From Nanobdellati archaeon (lineage in GTDB: Archaea > Nanobdellota > Nanobdellia > UBA10117): DNA of 50,285 nucleotides. Made by a program: the position numbers and the translations under genes. Shown piece after piece: positions 37,689 through 46,277 of the stretch (positions are counted from its first letter, which is position 1; every line of letters starts with the position of its first letter). The notes under the pieces are model-generated. The model was not told the DNA's origin. It searched no databases and saw nothing but the letters and a program-made list of their open reading frames with translations. The stretch is from assembly GCA_016204275.1 (NCBI GenBank), contig JACQKZ010000003.1, positions 1 through 50,285 of the forward strand, given 5' to 3'.

Positions 37689-38018
37689 TTAATACTTTCT
37701 CCATGTATGATTGCACTTCGTACAGCGGAAAAATTGTGTTGCGGCCTCATCTGCTGCCCTTGTCTGCATCTCCCACCAATAAGCCTTTGGATTTCCGCAT
37801 TTTGGACAAACATTATCTACTACTGGCATTGTGTCGCGTGATTCAGTATTTTGTCGCTCATCTTTTGTCTCTTGTTTTTGTACTCTGGCTTTAAGCTGGC
37901 CTGCCTTGACTTCCCTAAACTCGACCTTGCCAGCCACCGCTTCTTTATGGCCGCAGGCGCAAACAAAATTATTATCGTGATGCTTCATCATCGAGCCGCA
38001 CTTCGGGCAAAATTTCAT
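37689..38018 (-). CDS. tfs: Transcription factor S (TFIIS-like)
   Basis: MKFCPKCGSMM; CPKCGNPKAYWWEMQTRAADEAATQFFRCTKCNHTWRKY. Confidence 0.9.
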   Translation of the reverse strand: MKFCPKCGSMMKHHDNNFVCACGHKEAVAGKVEFREVKAGQLKARVQKQETKDERQNTESRDTMPVVDNVCPKCGNPKAYWWEMQTRAADEAATQFFRCTKCNHTWRKY

Positions 38019-38632
38019 GCTGCGCCCCTGATTTTATTTATTGCCTCAACTGCCAGAACCTTGATCCAGCCGATTTTTGGAACCCAGAGGACTGCCTTGC
38101 CGCGAATTTTTGACTTGTCAAGATTTTTCTCGAAGGGAAGCTGGCCAAAGTTCGCGTCGCCTTTTGTCTGGAATGTGCCATCGGGATTTATGGCTACGAC
38201 TCTGTGTATGATTGGATCGCTCCTTCCCTGCACCGCATAAACCAGAATGTCGCCAACTTTTATTTTCATAGGTTCCATGCCTTTGACAATAAAAACATCA
38301 CCCTTAACAAAACCGCCTGACTTGTAGAAGTTTCTGAACTGCTCGCCGGTTATATTGTAATCGCTTTCATAGTACCTGCCGTTCTCAAACCACCACTGCT
38401 CGAAGCCAGTGCCATGGTGGTCCATGCTTGATGAAACTACCGCGACTACCGGATAGCTTGTGCCTAAAACCAAGCCCAAGCCGGGAAATAAAATAAACTT
38501 GCCGATTAAAATAACGAGCAGTGCATCAGCCAGAAAGCTGGCCCATGAATCCTCATGCGCCAAGAAGTGCCAGAGCTTGGCTGGCCTTGACTTGTGGGAT
38601 TCGTAGGTGCATTTTCCTTTTTTAGTTTCCAT
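38015..38632 (-). CDS. Signal peptidase I (S26, Sec11-like)
   Basis: VVAVVSSSMDHHG, GDILVYAVQGRSDPIIHRVVAI, FQTKGDANFG; start taken at METKKGK. Confidence 0.85.
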   Translation of the reverse strand: METKKGKCTYESHKSRPAKLWHFLAHEDSWASFLADALLVILIGKFILFPGLGLVLGTSYPVVAVVSSSMDHHGTGFEQWWFENGRYYESDYNITGEQFRNFYKSGGFVKGDVFIVKGMEPMKIKVGDILVYAVQGRSDPIIHRVVAINPDGTFQTKGDANFGQLPFEKNLDKSKIRGKAVLWVPKIGWIKVLAVEAINKIRGAA

Positions 38633-38666
38633 GTGATTTGAGTTTGCGATTGGTTTAAAAATTTTG

Positions 38667-39260
38667 TTACGCCCGTCCCTTGCTTTCCCCAAACACAATT
38701 CCCTGCGCGATCATATGCGCAACCCTGAGCGGCTCTGGCACAAGGCCATGCTGGCAGGCAAGCTTAAGAATTTCGCACGCGGTTTCTGCGTCTGTGCCTG
38801 CCATCTGAAAATAAATTTTTTCCTCCCTGCCGACCGCCTTATTTTCAATTTTGCACTCGCGGATTTTCCCTGCCGCTTCTATTAACTTCATTCTGTCATC
38901 GCCATCATCCAGATGCGCCAGTGCTTTTTTAATCGCTAAGAAATCCGGCTGGCCTTTTATGAAAACTATGACTGGCAGGCCTGTTGCCTTGTGAAGCGCG
39001 TTTATGTTTACGACGTTAAAGCCAGCAAGCGCAATCCCATCCAGCATGATGCATCGCAGCTGATCTTTGGTTCTCGAGTCATTCACTAACTTTATTATTT
39101 TCTGCGTTGCGTCGATGCCGTCAACCTCAACACTGGAGGACAGCACGACATCCATATAATCCGCGCCGCGCAAAACAACGCCGACAACTAAAACAGTTTC
39201 ATCTGTGTTTCTATTAAACGGCGCGTCATCAATGCCCAAAATTCTAATTTCTTTTTTCAT
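38667..39260 (-). CDS. DUF99 family (endonuclease V-like fold)
   Basis: IRILGIDDAPF; VVGVVLRGADYMDVVLSSSVEVDGIDAT; CIMLDGIALAGFNVVN. Confidence 0.8.
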   Translation of the reverse strand: MKKEIRILGIDDAPFNRNTDETVLVVGVVLRGADYMDVVLSSSVEVDGIDATQKIIKLVNDSRTKDQLRCIMLDGIALAGFNVVNINALHKATGLPVIVFIKGQPDFLAIKKALAHLDDGDDRMKLIEAAGKIRECKIENKAVGREEKIYFQMAGTDAETACEILKLACQHGLVPEPLRVAHMIAQGIVFGESKGRA

Positions 39261-39298
39261 ACAAAATAGCAGATTATTAAATACTTAAATGTTCCTGT

Positions 39299-39339
39299 AG
39301 TGCATAACGCACTTATAAGTACGCGAAAGGCTTTTATAT
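39299..39339 (+). promoter_or_regulatory. Candidate operator and promoter upstream of the Yip1-like gene
   Basis: AGTGCATAACGCACT inverted repeat overlapping ACTTATAAGT palindrome, followed by CGAAAGGCTTTTATAT (BRE/TATA-like). Confidence 0.4.
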
Positions 39340-39370
39340 CGTTGCTGTGACAAAAGTTTGAGGTACTAAA

Positions 39371-39955
39371 ATGGCTATAGAAGATTTTGTAGGTAATGTA
39401 AAAGGGTTTATTGTATCGCCGGGCAAGCAATTCGAACGCGTTAAGAAACACAAGCTTGCTGATGCGATGGTTTACGGGCTTATCGGGCTGTTCATTTATG
39501 GCCTGCTTGCCGCAACGTTTACCGCATTAGTTGGTGCTAGCCAGATGCCATTTGGCGGTGGCGGTTTTGTTTTTGGACTTGTTCTGCTAATGGTTTGGAT
39601 ATTTGGTTTTATTGGCACAATAATCAGCAGCCTGTGGATACACCTCTGGGCATACCTGTTTGGCGCCCGCGGGATTGACAAAACAATTGCAATCCAGTTT
39701 TACGCAAACACACCAACATATCTGCTTGGCTGGATTCCGCTAATTGGCTTCTTTACAAGCATCTGGTCGATTATTTTATTGGGCGTTGGCCTGATGAAAG
39801 TGCATAAACTTACAACTGGGCAGGCAATCGGCACTATTTTAATAGCAATAATAATACCAGTTATAATTATTATGCTAATAGTTGGGCTGGCCTTTGTAGC
39901 ATATATGAGCACGATGGGCAGCGGTTATGTGCCGAGCAGCTCACCCTTCCAATAA
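39371..39955 (+). CDS. Yip1-family multi-pass membrane protein
   Basis: About five TM segments; FVGNVKGFIVSPGKQFERVKKHKLADAMVYGLIGLFIYGLL. Confidence 0.65.
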   Translation: MAIEDFVGNVKGFIVSPGKQFERVKKHKLADAMVYGLIGLFIYGLLAATFTALVGASQMPFGGGGFVFGLVLLMVWIFGFIGTIISSLWIHLWAYLFGARGIDKTIAIQFYANTPTYLLGWIPLIGFFTSIWSIILLGVGLMKVHKLTTGQAIGTILIAIIIPVIIIMLIVGLAFVAYMSTMGSGYVPSSSPFQ

Positions 39956-39962
39956 TTTATAA

Positions 39963-40238
39963 TTACTTTAATTTTTTTACTTCTTTTTTAAAGCTGTCTA
40001 AGTCTTCAGAAATAGATCCTAAGGCCGCATTCCATAATTTTTTGGGGTCCTTGCCAGAGTTTGCTTTTACAACAAATACCGGCTTTGAAATATCTGGGTG
40101 GGCGATGCGGAAGCTTGCAATTTCCACTCCACCGTTCAGCCAGAGCTGGCGCTTGATTAAATTCATAAAGCCTTCATCGCGCTCTGACGCTTCTACTTTT
40201 ATAGTGCCCTTGCTTTCCTCAAGAATTGTGAATTCCAT
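39963..40238 (-). CDS. rpoL: DNA-directed RNA polymerase subunit L
   Basis: MEFTILEESKGTIKVEASERDEGFMNLIKRQLWLNGGVEIASFRIAHPDISKPVFVV. Confidence 0.8.
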   Translation of the reverse strand: MEFTILEESKGTIKVEASERDEGFMNLIKRQLWLNGGVEIASFRIAHPDISKPVFVVKANSGKDPKKLWNAALGSISEDLDSFKKEVKKLK

Positions 40239-40342
40239 TAACAAATCACTTTTAGACCATTTATAAGCTTTTTCAATTGTTTATTCGAATATATTTATTA
40301 CGGTTTAGAAAGTGTTAAATAAGTTTTGTTTTTGGTAAGCAT

Positions 40343-40969
40343 ATGGGTCGCCTGAGATCAGATTTGGAAAGATTGCTTAGTAGCTTGGGTGAAATCGAGC
40401 GCGCTATTAACGTGTGTAATGACCCAGCTAAATATCCGGATATAACTAGTCCAATTGAACATTTATCACAGAAAATTTCAGAAAAAAAGGAAGACCTATT
40501 TGCCCTAGCAACGCTTGCACTAGAACGGTGGTATGCGCCACGCGCAAAACCAATGCAACCACCAGAAAATATGTGCGATCGCGAAGAGTACAAAACGCGG
40601 TTAGAACAGTACCAGAAAGCTCAGTGGCAGTGGGAGGATTGGAAAAAGAGGTTCGCAATCCTCAGAGAAGCGCGACTTACGCTGTCTGAAGCCCTATTAA
40701 AAACGTATGTATCTGATTGTGCGCCAGGCGTGGAGGACAAATTAAATGAGTTAGGCTTAGCGGATTGGTCAGCTTGGAATCTAATGAATCGCAGTACTCC
40801 CACACGCCAAGAGGTTGCAACGTACATTAATACACACAGCAGCACGCTATGCGTAAGTTATGTTGGCCCAAACGGAGAACAGTTAGCAGAAGGTGACTGG
40901 ACTTTGATTCCTAAACAAACTCCCTTGCATTCACAATCGGCTTCTTCACCAGCTCCTGATCGTCCGTAA
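40343..40969 (+). CDS. Hypothetical protein
   Basis: 208-aa helical ORF; 3' end overlaps dph2 C-terminal-half gene by 59 bp (convergent). Confidence 0.5.
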   Translation: MGRLRSDLERLLSSLGEIERAINVCNDPAKYPDITSPIEHLSQKISEKKEDLFALATLALERWYAPRAKPMQPPENMCDREEYKTRLEQYQKAQWQWEDWKKRFAILREARLTLSEALLKTYVSDCAPGVEDKLNELGLADWSAWNLMNRSTPTRQEVATYINTHSSTLCVSYVGPNGEQLAEGDWTLIPKQTPLHSQSASSPAPDRP

Positions 40970-41594
40970 TTCTCGGGCAGGCGGTGTTCACCCAAGCCTC
41001 GATGTCGGGAAAGTTATCAAGGTCGTTGTAGTTCAGAGTGTCCGCGAGAAATATGAAAACTTCTTTGCCCTGTTTTTCTAATTTTTCTTTAATTTTGTCT
41101 ACTGGGCCCTGCATCTCGCTCTGGCCGAGCTTGGTTGTTACCAAAATGCCGACCCGCTTTGCTTTTTTGAAATTTTCAATCCGCGCAAGATTTTTTAGCC
41201 TGTGCCTGCGAATTTCCGCGGCAGTTACTTCAGTTATTTTTTTTGTGAACGGGTTTAACTTTAGCACTGGAACCTTGCTCCCGACTTCAACAGGCCCTGG
41301 GTGGAACTCGCCTGTGCCAATATACAAAATTGCATCCGCCCCTTGTGCAGAAAGCGCGGCAGTCGGGTCGCAGCCAAGCAGCTGGCCGGGCAGGACTGCG
41401 TGAAGCGAAGGCTTGCCGACAACAGTTTTTATTTTTTGTGATTCAAGAAACGTTTGGATTGCTGGCAACTGCTCGACAAACTGAACTGTGGCTGCTAGCG
41501 CGAGCCTTTTGTATGCCTGCAGGGCTTTCAGATTTACTTTTATGGCTGGCAGGACATCCAACTTTGCTTTTGCCTCAACAAATAGTATTTTCAT
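40911..41594 (-). CDS. dph2: Dph2-like diphthamide synthase, C-terminal two-thirds (split gene)
   Basis: MKILFVEAKAKLD...LLGCDPTAAL...YIGTGEFHP...GILVTTKLGQSEMQGPVDKIKEKLEKQGKEVFIFLADTLNYNDLDNFPDIEAWVNTACPRI. Confidence 0.85.
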   Translation of the reverse strand: MKILFVEAKAKLDVLPAIKVNLKALQAYKRLALAATVQFVEQLPAIQTFLESQKIKTVVGKPSLHAVLPGQLLGCDPTAALSAQGADAILYIGTGEFHPGPVEVGSKVPVLKLNPFTKKITEVTAAEIRRHRLKNLARIENFKKAKRVGILVTTKLGQSEMQGPVDKIKEKLEKQGKEVFIFLADTLNYNDLDNFPDIEAWVNTACPRITDDQELVKKPIVNAREFV

Positions 41595-41633
41595 AAAACA
41601 GAACGCGTTACTAGATTTTTAAGCTTTAACAGT

Positions 41634-43937
41634 TTATTTTTTTCTGCTTCTTGGCTTTGGCCTCGGCTTTGGTTTCTCAAAATAAGTATCCACTACGTCT
41701 TTGTCCCATCCCTCTGAAACCAGTGCGGCCTTGATTTGCTCGTCACTGAAGCCCTTGCTTCTTGTTTCTTTTACATAGCCGCCGATTGCGCTTTCGTTCT
41801 TGCTGGCCAGCCCGCGTTTCTCTGAAATTTTACCCAGCGATTCCAAATCCTGTGCTGTTTCCTCAACTGCTTTGTCAACCTCGCCTTCATCCCAACCCTT
41901 TTCCTTAAGTGTGTTTTTGATGTCTGTCGCTGAGTAACCCTGCGCGGCTGATGAGCTGACAAAGTCCTTAACATCCGCCTTGCCTGCCTGTGCTGGCTCT
42001 GCTACACCAAAGCCTTCTGCGTCCAAGTCAAGCGAAGCCTTTGCGCGCAAGCGCATGAAATAAAATCCGCCGCCGAGCGCGCCAAGTATTGCGACTATTA
42101 CGGCTGCGATAAGCTTTGCGTTTGATTTATTTTCTTCAACACTTACGCCTTCTATGCCTGGCTGGCCCTGCACGCCCGTAGTTCGCAGGCCGGCTGTCGA
42201 ACCCGCGCCGCTCTGGTTTGTCCTTAGTTGCGAGCCAGTCGGGCTTATTATGGGCAAGGGTGCCTCTCCCGAAGAATTCTGCGCGCCAAGGGTTGTTTTG
42301 ATGAGCGAATCTGTCTTGCTGCCAGTTGCGCAGCCCTCATCTATCTGGCCATTGCAATTATCATCCTTGCCACCAACACAAATTTCCAAGGCGCTCGGAT
42401 TTATGTCTGCATCATGGTCATCACAGTCGCCTTCGTACTTTGCCACGCTATCAGCATCGAAGTCCTCTTCATCTGTGGCAAGCAGGCCATCGCAGTTGTC
42501 ATCTATTTTGTTGTTTGATTCTGTTTTTGCTTTTATGCTTGCGATTTGAGAAGATGTTTTTCCAGAACAGGCACATTTTGTAATTGTTGTGTTCGTTGAA
42601 TTATTTATGTTATCAATCACGCCATCACCATCATTATCTGTGCCATCGCATTGATCCAGTGCGCCCAAATAAATTTTTGCATTTTTATCATCTGTGTCTA
42701 TCTTGCCAGCAGGGTAAACACCAGTACAAGTCGCGTTAAAGAATCCATCATTATCTGTGTCAAATGTTTCATCTACTCGGGTATCGCAGTTGTTATCCTG
42801 TTTGTCGCAGATTTCTGTTGCATTTACGTGTGTTGCTGAATTAGATTCGTTGCAGTCTCCGCATGCGGTTGTCCAGCCATCATGATCGATATCAGTTACT
42901 ACCACATTGCTTACAAAAGAGCAGGCCTGCGTTAGATTAAATGTTGATGCACTGGTAGAACATTTTCCAATATTCTGGCACACATTTGGCACAAAATCAG
43001 TGTAATTTACATAAGCTACTATTCCTGCCCTAAGTTCGCATCTGTCTTGTTCTGGGCAGGCAACCGGCGCGCAGTCAGATGGCTGGCTTGCGAATTCTGC
43101 ATTGCCCTGTGAATCGCAGAGTGCGCATACGCCCGCATCTTTTCCTTTTGATGAGCATTGCAGGTCTGGATCATTTAGCTGTCCATTTGTGCAGAGCCAA
43201 GTTGTAACGCCAGTACAAGCATCTTTGCCGCAAGGCGAGCCTGATGGTGGAGCACCCTGCGGGGCTGGCACGGGCAGTGTACCCTCTTTTTGTATGCCTT
43301 GGGCATTATCATTAAAACTATCACAATTATTATCTAAACCGTCGCAGACTTCTGCTGCGCCAGGGAAAACTGCATTGTTGGTGTCATCGCAGTCCTGATT
43401 ATTTGTTACTAACTTATCGCCCGGACATTGTTGCCTGCCTGTTGCAGGGTCGCCAAAACCATCACCATCTGCATCTGTGTAAAGAAGCTGCATTACACCT
43501 TCATCCACCTGGCCATTGCAATTGTTATCTACGTTGTCGCAGGCTTCCGCCTGCGCGGGATTTGCGTTTGCATTATAATCATTGCAGTCAATCGGTGAAG
43601 AACATTGTGCATTCGGCGATAACGCTTTGTAATATCCATCCTTGTCGCCATCTGTAGTTGTGCAGGCATCTGTAGACCAAACGCACTCGCTTATGCAGGC
43701 AGCTTTATCTTTAAATGTGCAGTCCTCTGGCAGCGCTGGCAAGCCACTGCACGTGCTGCCTATGGCAACTTCGTTCCACTGGCAACCAATAGCCTGACAA
43801 TGTTGCATGTCTGTAATTTCATTACAATATTTTGGGACGCAAGAACCGCCATCGTTTTGCGCAGAACCAAACCCAAAGCTGGTTAGCGCGAGAACTGCGA
43901 TAAGGGCAATTATGATAATTCTGGTTTTTGTGGCCAT
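41634..43937 (-). CDS. MopE-like surface protein with repeated Asp/Cys metal-binding motifs, C-terminal TM and cytoplasmic helical repeats
   Basis: CDNVDNNCNGQVDEG, CDGLDNNCDSFND, CDKQDNNCDTRVDE, CVGGKDDNCNGQIDEG; TM LIAAVIVAILGALGGGFYFMRL; tail KPKPRPKPRSRKK. Confidence 0.8.
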   Translation of the reverse strand: MATKTRIIIIALIAVLALTSFGFGSAQNDGGSCVPKYCNEITDMQHCQAIGCQWNEVAIGSTCSGLPALPEDCTFKDKAACISECVWSTDACTTTDGDKDGYYKALSPNAQCSSPIDCNDYNANANPAQAEACDNVDNNCNGQVDEGVMQLLYTDADGDGFGDPATGRQQCPGDKLVTNNQDCDDTNNAVFPGAAEVCDGLDNNCDSFNDNAQGIQKEGTLPVPAPQGAPPSGSPCGKDACTGVTTWLCTNGQLNDPDLQCSSKGKDAGVCALCDSQGNAEFASQPSDCAPVACPEQDRCELRAGIVAYVNYTDFVPNVCQNIGKCSTSASTFNLTQACSFVSNVVVTDIDHDGWTTACGDCNESNSATHVNATEICDKQDNNCDTRVDETFDTDNDGFFNATCTGVYPAGKIDTDDKNAKIYLGALDQCDGTDNDGDGVIDNINNSTNTTITKCACSGKTSSQIASIKAKTESNNKIDDNCDGLLATDEEDFDADSVAKYEGDCDDHDADINPSALEICVGGKDDNCNGQIDEGCATGSKTDSLIKTTLGAQNSSGEAPLPIISPTGSQLRTNQSGAGSTAGLRTTGVQGQPGIEGVSVEENKSNAKLIAAVIVAILGALGGGFYFMRLRAKASLDLDAEGFGVAEPAQAGKADVKDFVSSSAAQGYSATDIKNTLKEKGWDEGEVDKAVEETAQDLESLGKISEKRGLASKNESAIGGYVKETRSKGFSDEQIKAALVSEGWDKDVVDTYFEKPKPRPKPRSRKK

Positions 43938-44019
43938 CTTACTTAATTTATTATATTACCTTATTTAAAAATCTATTTGCTTCCGTTAGCTATTTAAAAC
44001 AGCACTAATACTTATTCGT

Positions 44020-44637
44020 ATGGCTACTGGCAGAATTACGAACAGAAAAGCAATAATACAGAACAGAGTTCCGCAAATTGCTTTTCCCAACAGAAAAGCA
44101 ATAACACCCATAATTGCAATCATCCTGACAATGATGATGGTTGTAGCTGTGGCTGGCGCGATGTTTTACTGGATTTCGCGTATTCAAGGGCAAGGCCAGG
44201 GTGGCGTGGAAAGTTTCTCTGGCAGGTTTTTCACAACAGCCGCAAGCGCGGTCAATGTGATTCATGTTTCTTACAACGGAAGCTTTGCAAATGCGGAGCT
44301 GCTTACGATGTTCCTGCAAAACATCGGCAACTCTAACATACCGCTCGACAATGGAACATCTTCGCCAACGACAGAATGGATTGTGCTTGATGTGAATGGC
44401 AGGCCGGTATGCAGCTCAAGCTGGGGCGGGACTATCGGCACCAACGCAACAATTAAGTGCATGCGTGGCTGTGCAACAGACATTTTGCCAGGCCAGATAC
44501 GGCAGGTAGTCCTTAACCTGTCAATCGGCGAGTGCACGCTCATGAACATAACAAACGGCACGCAGGTAAAATTCACTATAGACTTCTCCGGCAAAACAAC
44601 AACAACCGGAACTTTCATAAAAACGGTTCCACAATAA
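44020..44637 (+). CDS. Type IV pilin/archaellin-like protein with class III signal sequence
   Basis: NRKAITPIIAIILTMMMVVAVAGAMFYWISRIQGQGQ followed by beta-rich domain; TATA-like TATTTAAAA about 27 nt upstream. Confidence 0.75.
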   Translation: MATGRITNRKAIIQNRVPQIAFPNRKAITPIIAIILTMMMVVAVAGAMFYWISRIQGQGQGGVESFSGRFFTTAASAVNVIHVSYNGSFANAELLTMFLQNIGNSNIPLDNGTSSPTTEWIVLDVNGRPVCSSSWGGTIGTNATIKCMRGCATDILPGQIRQVVLNLSIGECTLMNITNGTQVKFTIDFSGKTTTTGTFIKTVPQ

Positions 44638-45450
44638 CTATATGAATTTTATATCTAGCACGACGTGATTCACGTGCGGCTTGTAACCCTTTATGATTGT
44701 TGTTTTCAGCAGCCGAACTTTGAAATCCTTAAAATCGTTCAGCAGGGCGTACTCTTTCTTCTCTTTTGCAAGGCCGTGATAGTGAATAATTGCGTCTGGC
44801 TTTGCAATTCTTGCTGCCGCCGAAATAAAATTCTTACAGCTCGGTATTAATCCCATAACTACTCGGTCTGCCTTTGGAATTTTTGGGCCTGCTTTTCCGC
44901 AATCGCCAAATACTGGAATGACATTTGGTAAATAATTCAGCCGAATATTTTCTTCCAAATATCTGAACGCGCCAGCATTTTTCTCGATTGCATAAACAAC
45001 TGCATCCCTGTGCGTTTTGGCGATTGGAATAGAAAAATATCCTATGCCCGCAAACATATCAACTATTATTTCGTTGCCCTTCACGTCTGCGATTAATCTT
45101 TTTTTCTCCTGATGGTTGCCCTGCGAATACATAATTTCTTTTGGATTAAACCTGAAAACGCAATTATTTTCTTTTATTAAAATATCGTTAGGAAGAGAGC
45201 CGGCAATCGCCTCGACCTCCGGCTTTCTGAATTCGCCCGAAATATTTTTTTTGAGGCAGACTGCCTTAAACTGTGGATGCAATTCGAGGACAGCCTTCCC
45301 GATAATTTTTTTATGCTTGTGCAGTTTCGTATTTAATTTTAGAAAACAAATTTCTCCAAGCTGCTGGTATGACGCTGGCAGAAGATTAACTTCCTCTGCT
45401 GGCAGATTGCTGGCCAGCAACTTTGCAGTCAGTTGTGTTTTGAATTTCAT
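44638..45450 (-). CDS. Trm5/Taw2-family tRNA methyltransferase/aminocarboxypropyltransferase
   Basis: VDMFAGIGYFSIPIA; ADRVVMGLIPSCKNFI (Taw2-like MGLIPS). Confidence 0.8.
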   Translation of the reverse strand: MKFKTQLTAKLLASNLPAEEVNLLPASYQQLGEICFLKLNTKLHKHKKIIGKAVLELHPQFKAVCLKKNISGEFRKPEVEAIAGSLPNDILIKENNCVFRFNPKEIMYSQGNHQEKKRLIADVKGNEIIVDMFAGIGYFSIPIAKTHRDAVVYAIEKNAGAFRYLEENIRLNYLPNVIPVFGDCGKAGPKIPKADRVVMGLIPSCKNFISAAARIAKPDAIIHYHGLAKEKKEYALLNDFKDFKVRLLKTTIIKGYKPHVNHVVLDIKFI

Positions 45451-45499
45451 AAATAAATGAAATTATTTGTATTTTTAAAGATATTCAAATTTGATATTA

Positions 45500-45796
45500 T
45501 TAATATTTTATTGCTTCTCCAATTTTATCCAGAATTTCTTTTCTAAACGCTGGATTAAGACTAATTGCACCCTTAGAACGATCATGATACATAACCCAAC
45601 CTCTTTTAATTAGTAAGTCAATCGCTTCGGAAACTTCCCCGCGCAGGTGGCCGGGAAAGCCGGAGTGCGCAACTTTATCGCGGCGGATGTGGAACTTCCC
45701 CCAACGTTGCCGCGAGTGCATCTTCTGCAGGACTGCACGCTCAAAATCTACTTCTTGATTACTATTGCTTATGGTGGCCAAATGCCACACCCCCAT
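45500..45796 (-). CDS. Small winged-helix-like protein
   Basis: 98-aa ORF with HTH-like EVSEAIDLLIKRGWVMYHDRSKGAISLNP. Confidence 0.45.
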   Translation of the reverse strand: MGVWHLATISNSNQEVDFERAVLQKMHSRQRWGKFHIRRDKVAHSGFPGHLRGEVSEAIDLLIKRGWVMYHDRSKGAISLNPAFRKEILDKIGEAIKY

Positions 45797-45840
45797 TATT
45801 CGGCAATATGACCACGGCGCAAGTATTTAAGGCTTTCTAT

Positions 45841-45904
45841 TTTGATAGCATATGCTATCAAAGCGAAAAGTTTATAAATATGTGATTAACAACATATGCT
45901 ATTG
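45841..45904 (+). promoter_or_regulatory. Operator palindrome, promoter and second half-site upstream of the HTH regulator
   Basis: Perfect 22-bp palindrome TTTGATAGCATATGCTATCAAA (45841-45862), BRE/TATA CGAAAAGTTTATAAATA, second CATATGCTAT near 45893, then GGAGGT Shine-Dalgarno. Confidence 0.7.
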
Positions 45905-45914
45905 GAGGTAAGTA

Positions 45915-46277
45915 ATGGCCACTAAGATAAAAATCGCGATGGGTAGAATGAATAATCGCGAAAAAACTGCATATATACAAGTCATGGGCAACAGCCCCAT
46001 AAATCGGGTTTTGGACTTCTTGGTAGTTTACGATCAGTTCGATTACTCCCTGACAGACATAGCCAAAAATGCAAAGGTCGGCTACGCCACGCTGATGCGA
46101 ACCTGGGATGCCTTAGAAAAAAATAAAATAGTTTTACTGAGCAGGCTCGTTGGCAAAGCAAAGATGTACAAGCTCAACAAAGCCAATCCCGCAGTTCAGC
46201 ATTTCGTCAAGATGTATTGGGAGATTACAAACGAGGCGACTGAACATCTTGAACAAAAAATACCTGCGCTGGCCTAG
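45915..46277 (+). CDS. Winged-helix transcriptional regulator, likely autoregulated
   Basis: YSLTDIAKNAKVGYATLMRTWDALEKNKIVLLSRLVGKAKMYKLN; Shine-Dalgarno GGAGGT upstream. Confidence 0.7.
   Translation: MATKIKIAMGRMNNREKTAYIQVMGNSPINRVLDFLVVYDQFDYSLTDIAKNAKVGYATLMRTWDALEKNKIVLLSRLVGKAKMYKLNKANPAVQHFVKMYWEITNEATEHLEQKIPALA

Noticed and set aside
42154-43657. Plus-strand ORFs opposite the MopE-like gene
   Set aside because: Antisense shadows of Asp/Cys-rich repeats; the minus-strand frame has signal peptide, repeats and TM.
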